From NCBI RefSeq assembly GCF_013167215.1, contig NZ_JABJWY010000032.1:186001-250000 (forward strand): a DNA stretch of 64,000 nucleotides. Direction: 5' to 3'. The first letter of the stretch is position 1, and each line of letters opens with the position of its first letter. The notes under the pieces are model-generated. The model was not told the DNA's origin, ran no database searches, and was given only the letters and a program-made list of their open reading frames with translations. Origin of the DNA: Sphingobacterium prati (lineage in GTDB: Bacteria > Bacteroidota > Bacteroidia > Sphingobacteriales > Sphingobacteriaceae). Positions 43,830-52,837 of the stretch are shown here, in pieces. The position numbers were made by a program, and so were the translations under genes.

Positions 43830-43860
43830 CAAATATGGTTGATAGAATTTTAAAATGCAA
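43830..43860 (-). promoter_or_regulatory. Promoter of the trp operon
   Basis: On the minus strand TTG (43858-43860), 20-nt spacer, then CATATTTG (43830-43837), 7/8 to TAnnTTTG. It is 17 nt upstream of the leader peptide ATG. Confidence 0.65.
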
Positions 43861-44049
43861 GTCTTTTTGTTGAAAAATTTTTAAAAAATCTTCTAGTACG
43901 TCATACAGCTTACAAGCAGATCCACAAGACAGTCATAAATAATCCAAATTTATTGCACTTTGTCTATAGCTCAATCGACTGAACGTTTCCAGGTTGGCCT
44001 GAATATCTTGGTTACTAGTCGGATAAACAAAGAATAAAGACGAAAACAA

Positions 44050-44517
44050 CTAATAGAACACAAAATGTGCTTTATTATTCCCTTTAGAAACCAGGGTAAA
44101 GGAAGCTATTTTTTTATCCCGAATAACCGCAGCAAATACAAACCGTTTGAGATACCTTACGAAATACACCTGTTGCGGATCAATTCCCTCCAGGTCGATA
44201 TCGTAGGTTTCCTTCCGGCCGGCTTCAACGAAGTTGATGTATTCTAATTTGTTGATATCCTTGCTTTGTACATTGATACGGATTTCGTCTATGCTGGCCA
44301 AAAGGTACTCCTGTTGGTCTTCATCGAGGTTTTTAGCTGTTACGATATCCTGACTTAAAATAATGTCGGTCGCTAAATCGGCATCATTAAGACGCTGTAC
44401 GAATTTTTTTAATACAGCAACAGGTTCTTTCGCAGCTAAGCTTTCCTGAGCAGACAGGGAAGTGGCTAGCATACAGCTTATGAACGTTAATAACAATACC
44501 TTTACTTTTATCTTCAT
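44050..44517 (-). CDS. Hypothetical exported protein
   Basis: 155 aa. A signal peptide (MKIKVKVLLLTFISCMLATSLSAQ) is followed by a mixed alpha/beta domain (VAVLKKFVQRLNDAD..., IDEIRINVQSKDINKLEYI, VYFVRYLKRFVFAAVIRDKKIASFTLVSKG). The family is not recognised. An ATG at 44538 adds seven residues (MKFSLKL) and is possible. No neighbour clearly belongs with it. Confidence 0.6.
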   Translation of the reverse strand: MKIKVKVLLLTFISCMLATSLSAQESLAAKEPVAVLKKFVQRLNDADLATDIILSQDIVTAKNLDEDQQEYLLASIDEIRINVQSKDINKLEYINFVEAGRKETYDIDLEGIDPQQVYFVRYLKRFVFAAVIRDKKIASFTLVSKGNNKAHFVFY

Positions 44518-44560
44518 AAGCTTAAGACTGAACTTCATAACGATAGATTAATTTCATGAA

Positions 44561-44595
44561 ATAAAAAACGCCTTTCATCAAAAGGCGTTTTTTAT
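44561..44595 (-). terminator. Terminator of the DUF2795 gene
   Basis: A perfect 15-bp stem (AAAAAACGCCTTT with AAAGGCGTTTTTT), a CATCA loop and T-runs, 4 nt past the stop at 44599 on the minus strand. Confidence 0.9.
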
Positions 44596-44598
44596 CTG

Positions 44599-44820
44599 CT
44601 AATATTCATCTTCATTGAAGAAGAAATCATCTTTTGTCGGATAATCGGGCCAAATTTCTTCAATATTTTCATATGGCTCACCATCATCCTCAAGAGATTG
44701 TAAGTTTTCAATCACCTCAACTGGTGCACCCGAACGAATAGCATAATCGATTAATTCATCTTTTGTTGCTGGCCACGGTGCATCTTCTAGATGCGAAGCT
44801 AATTCTAATGTCCAATACAT
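44599..44820 (-). CDS. DUF2795 domain protein
   Basis: 73 aa, very acidic. The start MYWTLELASHLEDAPWPATKDELIDYAIRSGAP is the typical DUF2795 segment, followed by an acidic tail (IEEIWPDYPTKDDFFFNEDE). The function is not known; similar short proteins are widespread in this phylum. It has its own promoter and terminator, so it is a single-gene unit. Confidence 0.85.
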   Translation of the reverse strand: MYWTLELASHLEDAPWPATKDELIDYAIRSGAPVEVIENLQSLEDDGEPYENIEEIWPDYPTKDDFFFNEDEY

Positions 44821-44849
44821 ATAAAAACAATTTAAGTTCTCTATTTTCG

Positions 44850-44879
44850 CAAAACTATCATTTAATTTAACTTAAACAA
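44850..44879 (-). promoter_or_regulatory. Promoter of the DUF2795 gene
   Basis: On the minus strand TTG (44877-44879), 19-nt spacer, TAGTTTTG (44850-44857). Confidence 0.75.
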
Positions 44880-44942
44880 GTAAATCAATTGTTATTTTTG
44901 TGTCAATAATATAAGTGTCTGATTTATAATGAAATAATATTT

Positions 44943-45701
44943 TTAAATATTCTCAAAGTCACTCCCTTTTTCATTTAGGGCACTTAGCCGTGGCGACACG
45001 GATTTGATATCAGCATTCGGATAATCGTTTTCAATCAGGCCATCGCGCATGCGTACAATACGATGGGCATGGAGTGCGATATCTTCTTCGTGTGTGACCA
45101 AAATGATGGTGTTTCCCTTGGAGTGAATCTCTTCGAGTAGACCCATGATTTCAATGGAGGTTTTTGTATCCAGATTTCCCGTTGGCTCATCGGCCAATAT
45201 AATGGACGGATCATTGATTAATGCCCTGGCAACAGCCACCCGTTGCCGTTGTCCACCTGACAGTTCATTGGGTCTGTGATCCATGCGGTGTCCCAGTCCA
45301 ACACTTTCTAATGCACTGGTCGCTTTTTCCTCGCGTTTAGCCTTATTATATCCGGCATAGATCAGCGGTAAGGCCACGTTCTCCAATGCCGTACTTTTAG
45401 GGAGTAAATTGAAAGTTTGAAATACAAAGCCGATCTCTTTATTTCTCACTTCAGCAAGCTCATCCTCAGACATGTCACTTACATTAATCCCATTAAGGAT
45501 GTATTCACCCCTACTGGGGGTATCCAGGCAACCCAAAATGTTCATTAATGTGGATTTACCGGATCCCGAAGGTCCCATAAGCGCTACAAATTCTCCTTTG
45601 TGAATATTGAGTGTAACCGAACTGAGGGCATGGATTGTCTCCGAGCCTATTTGGTATTCGCGTGCAATATCCTTGATTTCGATTAATATCTTTCCTGACA
45701 T
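44943..45701 (-). CDS. ABC transporter ATPase (MacB/LolD-like)
   Basis: 252 aa. Walker A GPSGSGKS (43-50), Q-loop [18 protein letters not shown], signature [15 protein letters not shown], Walker B IILADEP and [19 protein letters not shown]. The sequence resembles ATPases paired with MacB-type permeases for export or lipoprotein handling. About 30 residues after the core are non-conserved and acidic. It overlaps the upstream acyltransferase by 19 nt; no permease is nearby. Confidence 0.85.
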   Translation of the reverse strand: MSGKILIEIKDIAREYQIGSETIHALSSVTLNIHKGEFVALMGPSGSGKSTLMNILGCLDTPSRGEYILNGINVSDMSEDELAEVRNKEIGFVFQTFNLLPKSTALENVALPLIYAGYNKAKREEKATSALESVGLGHRMDHRPNELSGGQRQRVAVARALINDPSIILADEPTGNLDTKTSIEIMGLLEEIHSKGNTIILVTHEEDIALHAHRIVRMRDGLIENDYPNADIKSVSPRLSALNEKGSDFENI

Positions 45702-46474
45702 ATTTTTTGGACGTTCTCTGGATGATGAAAATACGATTTATTCTTCATAATCCAATAGGAATGCATTTTGTCGTAGACGATTTTCTCTAACTCTTCCGCA
45801 TTGGTGTTATCAAAGTTTTTTGTTTCAATGGGTGCAAAAACATGAACTTTGACAATTCCTGGATGAGATCCTCTTTTTGCACCATCATCGAAAAAGATAT
45901 CCCATGCGTTCTCAATAATAATAGGAACTACAGGTACATCATTTTGGACAGCAATACGGAAAGCTCCAGACTTAAAGCTGTGTATCTGAGGAGGAAATCC
46001 GTCATCGATTTTTCCTTCCGGAAAAATGACGACACTGCGACCATTTTGGACAAGCTCGTTGGCCCGTTGAAAAGCCTTAAATGAAGACACTTTACTTCTC
46101 CGTGTGACAGGAATGTCTATGGTCTTGAAAAATATACGGGTTACGGGGTTTTTAAGAAGAGAGGCCTTCCCTATAAATGAAAACGGGACAGGACATAGGT
46201 AGGTTAGCGCCGTGATATCAAGCACTGAAGTATGATTGGGACAGAGTACCATCGGTTTGTTCCAATTCATTTTCGATTCATACGTGACCTTAAAAAATAC
46301 ACCCGCCAGCGCTGATCCACCAATCGATACCCAACGCCTCATACGTGCGATTCGAGCATAGTTTTTTTCTGGATGCAAAGCCAAGAAATAGATATAGGGG
46401 AATAATACAAGGAAAACAAGTAGAACGCTAATAAAATACCAATAACGATGGAGTTTTTTGAGCAATGGAACCAT
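45683..46474 (-). CDS. plsC: 1-acyl-sn-glycerol-3-phosphate acyltransferase family protein
   Basis: 263 aa. It transfers an acyl chain to lysophosphatidate in phospholipid synthesis. The N-terminal hydrophobic helix ([21 protein letters not shown]) is followed by the catalytic HTSVLD motif (His81, Asp86), RRSKVSSF and the glycerol-phosphate site [12 protein letters not shown] 46474 is used; the frame continues from a TTG at 46483. It overlaps the ABC ATPase gene by 19 nt, suggesting translational coupling. Confidence 0.85.
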   Translation of the reverse strand: MVPLLKKLHRYWYFISVLLVFLVLFPYIYFLALHPEKNYARIARMRRWVSIGGSALAGVFFKVTYESKMNWNKPMVLCPNHTSVLDITALTYLCPVPFSFIGKASLLKNPVTRIFFKTIDIPVTRRSKVSSFKAFQRANELVQNGRSVVIFPEGKIDDGFPPQIHSFKSGAFRIAVQNDVPVVPIIIENAWDIFFDDGAKRGSHPGIVKVHVFAPIETKNFDNTNAEELEKIVYDKMHSYWIMKNKSYFHHPENVQKICQERY

Positions 46475-46504
46475 ACAATTCAACTAATTTTGACCTAAAG
46501 TAAA

Positions 46505-46540
46505 AAAAGAAAATGGATAATTAATTATCCATTTTCTTTT
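46505..46540 (-). terminator. Terminator after the substrate-binding protein gene
   Basis: A 17-bp perfect stem (core AAAATGGATAAT) with a T-tract, directly past the stop at 46541 on the minus strand. Confidence 0.85.
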
Positions 46541-47458
46541 TTAGTCTATTGTAAATCCATATTTCTGGTAAATCTGTTTGGCTTTCGGAGAGTCCATAAA
46601 TTTCAGGAAATCATCTGCGGCCTGGGAATGTGGGGCATTTTTTAGTTTTGCGGCTACGTAAGTTGCAGTAGTATTTTGTACGTCAGGAATGGCAATACTT
46701 TCTACCGGATGACCAATGAGTTTCTGATAAACGACCTCAGATGTCCATACCGGAGCTACGTCAGCTTGACGATAAAGGATACGCATTGGACTTTCGCGGT
46801 GATGTATTTTTGTTAAATAGGTACTTCCATCCTTTACCTTGTCTACCATAATTTTTTCGACTAGTTGATCGCCGCCTGCTTTTTTATAAGAAGCCTTAAT
46901 CTGCTCTCCTATTCCTTCCCATTGTGGGTTGGGCATGCTAATACGCACATTGGCTTTTCCTAGGTCATTCAAGGTTTTAATATTTGCTGGGTTTCCCTGG
47001 GGTATCATTAAACAGATATTGTTGTAACAATAGGTTTGGGTATGGCTGAAATAATCGGCCATTTCATTGATGGCCCGCTTGCTGGCTGTGTAGATGTCTG
47101 GTTTATGTGTTATGCGTAAATTACCGATCGTAATGGAACCGCCTTTAATCTGTTTTGCCAGAATTCCCGGCGGTAATGTTTCTACAAAAATACGTTCATA
47201 TTGGGGATATTCCTTTTTAAAAGAAGCCAGTAAATCATCTACGACCATAAACTGATTGCCAGCAAAGAAAACGGTTAGCTGCGGATTTTCAATATCGCCA
47301 TAAAGATCTGGAATATTGTCTATCCCCGGAACTGTAAAATTCAATGCTGACGCCGGTGGATTGTTCCAAGGGGGATCAAAACGATGATCCTGTGCTTTAG
47401 TTTTGGGGCCTGCAAAGCATGTCATAATCAGACTCAGGGTTATTAATTTTCTCATCAT
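46541..47458 (-). CDS. Periplasmic substrate-binding protein, ModA-like type 2 fold
   Basis: 305 aa. A signal peptide (LITLSLIMTCFAGPKTKAQ) is followed by a type 2 periplasmic-binding fold: LTVFFAGNQFMVVDDLLASFKKEYPQY, GSITIGNLRITHKPDIYTAS, NICLMIPQGNP and VAAKLKNAPHSQAADDFLKFMDS. The oxyanion-binding pattern resembles molybdate/sulfate-binding proteins, but no permease or ATPase is next to it. It is the last gene of the run LysR, TsdA-like, DsrE, this gene, which suggests a sulfur-related ligand (inference). Confidence 0.75.
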   Translation of the reverse strand: MMRKLITLSLIMTCFAGPKTKAQDHRFDPPWNNPPASALNFTVPGIDNIPDLYGDIENPQLTVFFAGNQFMVVDDLLASFKKEYPQYERIFVETLPPGILAKQIKGGSITIGNLRITHKPDIYTASKRAINEMADYFSHTQTYCYNNICLMIPQGNPANIKTLNDLGKANVRISMPNPQWEGIGEQIKASYKKAGGDQLVEKIMVDKVKDGSTYLTKIHHRESPMRILYRQADVAPVWTSEVVYQKLIGHPVESIAIPDVQNTTATYVAAKLKNAPHSQAADDFLKFMDSPKAKQIYQKYGFTID

Positions 47459-47459
47459 G

Positions 47460-47933
47460 TTATGGTTTAACAATGACCCAACCTTCGTTTGCCCTTAAGA
47501 TCAATTCGCCATTTCCGCTGGGAACATAGCCGATAAAATCAAATAATTCTTCTTTTGCAATATGCTTCTCTTCTAATGTATTTAAGCATTGGGCAACAAT
47601 AACCCCTTTTTCGATGAGACCCTGCAATGGTTTTTCATACTGGCTGTTCTTCTTTAGATATGCTTCGGTACCACCTGAAAAAGCGACCAGTTCAATTTGA
47701 AGATGCCCCTTCAACCGCGGATCTTTCAGAACATTGTTGATATTGCGAATGGCTTTCTCAATAATTTTTGGCTCATTGCTATCCAATTGGTAGATTGCTT
47801 TATACACTTTTTTCTTAGCAACAGCTCCTGTATATTGTTGATTGTAGCGTAGTAATTTGCTGCTTTGAGCTTTCGCTTGAATCGTTATCATCGCGAATAG
47901 CATACAAGCAATTGTCAATTGTTTTTTCATCAT
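47460..47933 (-). CDS. DsrE-family exported protein
   Basis: 157 aa with a signal peptide (ACMLFAMITIQAKAQ). The DsrE/DsrF-type core is visible: KAIYQLDSNEPKIIEKAIRNINNVLKDP, IELVAFSGGTEAYLKK, GVIVAQCLNTL (conserved Cys) and YVPSGNGELILRANEGWVIVKP. DsrE proteins carry sulfur atoms in sulfur oxidation or in tRNA thiolation; the exported form here points to a periplasmic role. ATG 47933 follows the cytochrome gene stop by 1 nt, so they are coupled. Confidence 0.8.
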   Translation of the reverse strand: MMKKQLTIACMLFAMITIQAKAQSSKLLRYNQQYTGAVAKKKVYKAIYQLDSNEPKIIEKAIRNINNVLKDPRLKGHLQIELVAFSGGTEAYLKKNSQYEKPLQGLIEKGVIVAQCLNTLEEKHIAKEELFDFIGYVPSGNGELILRANEGWVIVKP

Positions 47934-47934
47934 A

Positions 47935-48915
47935 TTAAAAATTATAGGGTCCATGTTTATGTTGTTCCGTACTAACGTTGTCTGCATATGGGGGATAGGG
48001 ACTATCCTTTGGCTTCTTTGCTAAATTTGGGTAATCAAGTTCTTTATTTGCTTTTTTTGGACGGTCGAAAGAGTTGATGTAGGCGGCAACATCATAGGCT
48101 TCATCGTCACTGAGTTGTGGCGCTTCATAACTTGCACCCAAGGGCATATTTGCTTTGATAAAACGTGTGGCGGTAAGCAACCGGGCCATGCCGGCTCCAT
48201 CGTTGTAGCTATCTTTTCCCCAAAGTGGAGGATATAAATATCCCCTGCCGGCAAGCTGTAGCATACCCTGTCCATCTTTTCCATGGCAGTTGGTGCATTT
48301 GCCTTCAAATACCAACTTACCGTGTTTCAGGTCTGCTGCACGATTTGGTATGTCCATTTTGACAAAACCCTGTCCGGCTAACCGTCCTTTATTAAGTGTA
48401 TTGATACTGATGTTTTTTATATAAGTTACAATCGCACGCATTTCTTTACTGTTTTCGGGTATAGCGCGACCGTTCATACTTCGTTCAAAACAGCCATTAA
48501 TACGTTCTTCCAGCGATTCCACTTTGTTTTCCCTTCCGATATATATCGGGAAAACATTGGTGAGCCCAACATATGGGGCAGCAAAAGCCTTTGTCCCACC
48601 ATTGAGATGACAACTGGTACAGGCTAATTTATTTCCAATTTTTAGTTCTCCATCGTAAAAATAGTCATACGTATTTTTGATCAGTTTCTCGCCATAACCA
48701 GCCATTTCACCTTCAGGATTGTCTTCGAAAGAAACTGCTTTGAACTGTGATACATGTGTTATCAGTGAATCATTGGTTACAGCGGACGAATCTTTCCATT
48801 TATCATTGTTTTCGTGCTTAAGTGGGAATACGCAGAGTGTCGTACAAGTGATAAACAATGCGATAATGATCCAACTGAGCGCCTTTAGATAATTTGTTAG
48901 TTTTTTGTATTCCAT
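47935..48915 (-). CDS. Diheme c-type cytochrome, TsdA-like (thiosulfate dehydrogenase family)
   Basis: 326 aa. An N-terminal membrane anchor or signal (ALSWIIIALFITCTTLCVFP) is followed by two cytochrome c domains. Heme 1 is CTSCH (Cys99, Cys102, His103) and the conserved Cys142 in RINGCFERSMNG matches the axial cysteine ligand of TsdA; heme 2 is CTNCH (Cys207, Cys210, His211) with Met257 (ANMPLG) as possible ligand. TsdA-type enzymes interconvert thiosulfate and tetrathionate. Partner genes (DsrE, binding protein, LysR) fit a sulfur module. Confidence 0.82.
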   Translation of the reverse strand: MEYKKLTNYLKALSWIIIALFITCTTLCVFPLKHENNDKWKDSSAVTNDSLITHVSQFKAVSFEDNPEGEMAGYGEKLIKNTYDYFYDGELKIGNKLACTSCHLNGGTKAFAAPYVGLTNVFPIYIGRENKVESLEERINGCFERSMNGRAIPENSKEMRAIVTYIKNISINTLNKGRLAGQGFVKMDIPNRAADLKHGKLVFEGKCTNCHGKDGQGMLQLAGRGYLYPPLWGKDSYNDGAGMARLLTATRFIKANMPLGASYEAPQLSDDEAYDVAAYINSFDRPKKANKELDYPNLAKKPKDSPYPPYADNVSTEQHKHGPYNF

Positions 48916-48995
48916 GACTCTAATTCGTTTGGACAAATCTACCAGCCTATTGACTGGGATTAAAACGAAGATTCTTTATGAGATATAACTAAATG

Positions 48996-49898
48996 TTATA
49001 TCTTGAAATTTTGTCTTAGGCAGAACTGTAGGAATTGGTTGGGCGTGCCGGTAAGGCCTCCATAAAGATGAGTGAAATAAAAATAGCGCTCAATGCATAA
49101 ATGTGGGATATCGACGATAGATAATTGATTCTGTAATACCTCCCGCTGTATCGTATGAATGGAAAGGAAGGCGAAGCTATGACGACGGGCCAGATAGCCC
49201 TTAATACTCTCGGTCGATGGCAGTATCATTTCGATCTGGATTTCAGATAAACTAACACCTCGGTCTTTTAACGCGTTTTCAATAATGGTACGCGTACCCG
49301 ATCCCTGCTCACGAAGCACTAGGGGTAAACGCGTTATATCCGAAAGGATAGGTGATTTTAATTGCTTAAGTAAGGGGTTATCGCTATTGGTGACCAAGAC
49401 AAGTTCGTCTTTCATAAAAGGGATATATTTTAAAGCCCGGTTGTCCGTTGAGCCTTCCGTGATCCCGAGATCTAATGTTTTGTCAATAAGCTGTTCTTCA
49501 ATGCTTCGGCTATTGGATTGAAAAGACTGGATGCGGTTATTGGGGTATTGAGTTAGAAAATCTGCCAAAAGCGTCGGAAGTACATATTGCGATATGGTCG
49601 TACTGGCACCCAAAATAAGATTTCCCTTTCGTCCTGCTTGAAGTTGCTGTATTTCCTGCCCTGCTTGATTATAGAGATTGATAATCTGTTGGGCATATTT
49701 ATAAAGAATTTGTCCTGATTCCGTTAGTTCAAGGTTATTACCTTTTCTCTCAAAAAGAGGAACCCCGAGTTTTTTTTCGAGTTCCTGGATATTTTTACTG
49801 ACCGCGGGCTGTGAGATAAACAGTGCCGAAGCAGTCTTGGTAAAATTAAGATGCTGAGCTGCAGTATAAAATACGATAAGACGAAAATCGAAATCCAT
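48996..49898 (-). CDS. LysR-family transcriptional regulator
   Basis: 300 aa. The N-terminal winged helix-turn-helix (FYTAAQHLNFTKTASALFISQPAVSKNIQELEKKLGVPLFERKGNNLELTESG) is followed by the type 2 periplasmic-binding effector domain (LILGASTTISQYVLPTLLADF...). It resembles CysB/CysL-like regulators of sulfur metabolism in general outline. It is upstream of and on the same strand as the TsdA-like operon, with 80 nt between them, so it may belong to that operon or regulate it. Confidence 0.88.
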   Translation of the reverse strand: MDFDFRLIVFYTAAQHLNFTKTASALFISQPAVSKNIQELEKKLGVPLFERKGNNLELTESGQILYKYAQQIINLYNQAGQEIQQLQAGRKGNLILGASTTISQYVLPTLLADFLTQYPNNRIQSFQSNSRSIEEQLIDKTLDLGITEGSTDNRALKYIPFMKDELVLVTNSDNPLLKQLKSPILSDITRLPLVLREQGSGTRTIIENALKDRGVSLSEIQIEMILPSTESIKGYLARRHSFAFLSIHTIQREVLQNQLSIVDIPHLCIERYFYFTHLYGGLTGTPNQFLQFCLRQNFKI

Positions 49899-49902
49899 AA
49901 AA

Positions 49903-49945
49903 AGATAAAGGGTTATTTCTAAAATTTAAAAATAACCCTTTATCT
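49903..49945 (-). terminator. Terminator of the M20 dipeptidase gene
   Basis: A perfect 16-bp stem (AGATAAAGGGTTATTT with AAATAACCCTTTATCT) with an 11-nt loop, 14 nt past the dipeptidase stop on the minus strand. Confidence 0.8.
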
Positions 49946-49959
49946 AATGAAAAACTAAA

Positions 49960-51330
49960 TTATTTACTTAGTTCTGCGTAATATTTATGAAATAAAGGAA
50001 TTGTTGAGATACCCATCAGATAATTCGCGATGCCATATTTTTCGTTTGGAGAGTGCAGGTTGTCGCTGTCTAATCCAAATCCCAGCAGCACTGTCTTAAG
50101 CCCTAAGACTTCTTCAAATAAAGCAACAATTGGAATAGATCCTCCGCCACGGGTAGGGATTGGTTTAACACCGAATGCATCGTGTAATGCTTTCTCAGCA
50201 GCTTTATAGGCAACGCTATCTGTTGGTGTAACTACAGGCTCACCGCCGTGATGTGGTTTTACTTGAACCTTAACATAATCGGGTGCAATACCTTCAAAAT
50301 GTTTTTTGAATAGCTCCGTTATACGTTCTGAATTTTGGTTAGGTACAAGACGCATCGAAATTTTTGCATGTGCTTTAGAAGGTAGCACAGTTTTGGCACC
50401 TTCACCGATATATCCACCCCAGATACCGTTAACCTCTAGGGTAGGACGGATTCCAGTACGTTCTAATGTTGTATATCCCTTTTCTCCCCATATGTTTTGA
50501 ATACCTAGATCTGCTTTGTATTCTTCAATGTCAAAAGGAGCTTCATTCAACGCCTTACGTTCTTCAGCCGACAATTCAATGACATCGTCATAAAATCCAG
50601 GGATTGCGATATGATTATTTTCATCGTGCAGGGAAGCGATGAGTTTCGCAAGAATCGTAGCTGGGTTTGCAACAGCTCCACCATATACACCTGAGTGCAG
50701 ATCCCGGTTTGGTCCAGTAACTTCAACCTCCACATAAGAAAGTCCACGAAGGCCTGTCTCCAAAGAAGGTTGTGCCATACTGATCATAGAAGTATCTGAA
50801 ATCACGATCACATCGGCTTTAAGTCTTGCCGTATTTTCCTTGACAAAAGTACCTAAGTTGACAGAGCCAACTTCCTCTTCACCCTCGATCATGAATTTGA
50901 TGTTACATGCCAAAGCATTGTTTTGCATCATATATTCGAAAGCTTTCACATGCATATAGAACTGTCCCTTGTCATCAGCAGAGCCGCGGGCATATATTTT
51001 ACCATCGCGGATAGTCGGTTCAAAAGGAGGGGTTTCCCATAATTCATAGGGATCAGCTGGCTGGACGTCGTAGTGACCATAAGTCAATACAGTAGGCAAT
51101 GAAGGGTCAATGATTTTTTCACCATAAACAATTGGATTACCAGCAGTGGCACAAACTTCTACGTTGTCGGCCCCTGCATCACGCAGTTTTTGAGCGACAA
51201 ATTCAGCTGTCTTCTGTACGTCGCCCTTAAATTTAGGATCAGCACTAACCGAAGGTAAACGCAATAAATCAAACAACTCATCTAAAAAACGTTGCTTGTT
51301 TGCTTCTACATATTCTTTAATGTTTTGCAT
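49960..51330 (-). CDS. M20-family dipeptidase
   Basis: 456 aa. A cytosolic zinc aminoacyl-dipeptidase. Metal and catalytic residues are in TYGHYDVQPADP (His, Asp), RGSADDKGQ (Asp), FMIEGEEEVGS (Glu pair), VISDTSM (Asp) and the C-terminal NLHSPNEKY (His). The dimerisation domain interrupts the catalytic fold as in the CNDP/PepV group. The ATG at 51330 (MQNIKEYVEA) is chosen over the frame's upstream start. Confidence 0.9.
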   Translation of the reverse strand: MQNIKEYVEANKQRFLDELFDLLRLPSVSADPKFKGDVQKTAEFVAQKLRDAGADNVEVCATAGNPIVYGEKIIDPSLPTVLTYGHYDVQPADPYELWETPPFEPTIRDGKIYARGSADDKGQFYMHVKAFEYMMQNNALACNIKFMIEGEEEVGSVNLGTFVKENTARLKADVIVISDTSMISMAQPSLETGLRGLSYVEVEVTGPNRDLHSGVYGGAVANPATILAKLIASLHDENNHIAIPGFYDDVIELSAEERKALNEAPFDIEEYKADLGIQNIWGEKGYTTLERTGIRPTLEVNGIWGGYIGEGAKTVLPSKAHAKISMRLVPNQNSERITELFKKHFEGIAPDYVKVQVKPHHGGEPVVTPTDSVAYKAAEKALHDAFGVKPIPTRGGGSIPIVALFEEVLGLKTVLLGFGLDSDNLHSPNEKYGIANYLMGISTIPLFHKYYAELSK

Positions 51331-51436
51331 ATTGTTTGTATTTGAAACAAATTTACACAAATCGGTACATTTAACTCAATTTGTTGTAACCTTTTCAGAA
51401 CTGACAGTGACTAATGTTAAAATTAAATCAAATATT

Positions 51437-51751
51437 ATGGAAAAAGAGTCAATGGCAGCAATTATGGGTGTGGGATTATTCACCTGTATCACCCTTTGTG
51501 TTTATTTTATCATGCGTTACCGCAGTACCGCAATCAATATCCCTGTAGAGGATCGAAAGAAGCAGCCTTCAGATTGGCAGAAACCAGGTATTTTAGTGTT
51601 AGGAATAGGTCTTGGACTTCTTATTGTTGGCCTGATACAAAATTATGTAAATGCCGATCTGCCTGATTCATTAGCTGTTGCGATTTTGATCATAGCTGCC
51701 GGTGTGTCAATGATTATAGCCAATAAACTCGATAAAAAATACGACATTTAG
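51437..51751 (+). CDS. Small membrane protein (DUF6249-like) next to an ECF sigma factor
   Basis: 104 aa from ATG 51437. Three hydrophobic segments (about 7-25, 50-68 and 78-95) and a polar loop (RYRSTAINIPVEDRKKQPSDWQKPG) between the first two. The family name is a moderate-confidence guess. It is 7 nt upstream of the sigma factor gene on the same strand, a common pairing in Bacteroidota. Confidence 0.6.
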   Translation: MEKESMAAIMGVGLFTCITLCVYFIMRYRSTAINIPVEDRKKQPSDWQKPGILVLGIGLGLLIVGLIQNYVNADLPDSLAVAILIIAAGVSMIIANKLDKKYDI

Positions 51752-51758
51752 CCCTTCA

Positions 51759-52310
51759 ATGGATGAAATTTATATTCGAAAAGTACTGTCCGGAGATGTT
51801 GAGTCGTATCGGTATTTTATAAAAACGTATCAGGATATGGCTTTTTCTGTTGCGCTTTCTATCGTTAAGCAGGAGCATTTGGCCGAAGATGTTGTTCAAG
51901 AGGCTTTTATTAAATGCTATCAATCCTTAACCTCTTTCAAAGGCAAATCAAAATTTAGTACCTGGTTTTATCGTATCGTTGTTCATGTTGCTTTTAATAG
52001 CATCCGATACAAGAAATTAGCCCTGATCGATTTTGATTTGGCAGATCATGACCAGGCCTATGATGAGTCCATTCTCGATGAAATTATTAACAACGAGCGA
52101 AAAGAAATGATCAATGATGCCCTTGCTATTTTATCGCCTAAGGAATCTGTCGCCCTACGCCTATTTTATCTGGAGGAACAAGCTATGGAAGAAATTCAGG
52201 AAATAATGGGCTGGACACTTGCTAATACAAAAGTGATTCTACATCGGGCACGAAAAAATATGCAACAGGTTTTGAATCAATTGATAAAAAAATCAGAATA
52301 TCATGGATAA
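51759..52310 (+). CDS. ECF-type RNA polymerase sigma factor
   Basis: 183 aa. Region 2 includes YQDMAFSVALSIVKQEHLAEDVVQEAFIKCYQSL and FSTWFYRIVVHVAFNSIR; region 4 includes LSPKESVALRLFYLEEQAMEEIQEIMGWTLANTKVILHRARKNM. Such factors redirect RNA polymerase to stress or surface-regulated promoters. It overlaps the next gene by 8 nt, which is likely its anti-sigma factor. Confidence 0.92.
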   Translation: MDEIYIRKVLSGDVESYRYFIKTYQDMAFSVALSIVKQEHLAEDVVQEAFIKCYQSLTSFKGKSKFSTWFYRIVVHVAFNSIRYKKLALIDFDLADHDQAYDESILDEIINNERKEMINDALAILSPKESVALRLFYLEEQAMEEIQEIMGWTLANTKVILHRARKNMQQVLNQLIKKSEYHG

Positions 52311-52653
52311 CGAACACAAGAAAATGAAACAGATTATACAAATGAGCAAAGTAAGCATGCCATTTGATGATTTAGAACAACGCATTATGGGACGGATTGA
52401 AGAGTTGGAAAAAGCAAAAATTAAAGCGCTTTCAGATAAAAAATATGCCATTGTATTTTTTCTTTTGGGATCGATCTGCGGTATTGTACTCAATAGCTAT
52501 TATATGAATAAAATTCAAATGAGTGAGATGGCGGTCGCTTACCGTAATTATATCTCGATATTTTTCCAACTTATTTTTGTAATACTAATCTGCTTTTTTT
52601 GCCTGCAATTATGGAAATTGATCAAGATCGAACAACATAAAAGCTATCAATAA
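52303..52653 (+). CDS. Putative membrane anti-sigma factor
   Basis: 116 aa. A cytoplasmic N-terminal part (MKQIIQMSKVSMPFDDLEQRIMGRIEELEKAKIKALSD) is followed by two hydrophobic helices (about 45-64 and 82-105). Its position directly after and overlapping the ECF gene, plus this layout, fits an anti-sigma factor that holds the sigma at the membrane, but no family domain was recognised. Confidence 0.65.
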   Translation: MDNEHKKMKQIIQMSKVSMPFDDLEQRIMGRIEELEKAKIKALSDKKYAIVFFLLGSICGIVLNSYYMNKIQMSEMAVAYRNYISIFFQLIFVILICFFCLQLWKLIKIEQHKSYQ

Positions 52654-52837
52654 TTTCGAATCTTTTATGGAATATATGTACTTTATATATCCTAGTATTA
52701 AAACCCTTTATTTCGTTTCAATTAGCGACTGATTTCTAAAAGACGCTTTCCGGGAAATAAAATTAAATTTATTGTAACAAAACATTGGTTTTATATACTA
52801 ATGTTATATTGATATTAATATACTATCCAACAATTTT

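Noticed and set aside
46505..46540. Hairpin as a regulatory repeat shared with other terminators
   Set aside because: Its stem sequence is different from those of the other terminators and it ends in a T-tract directly after a stop codon, so an ordinary terminator explains it.
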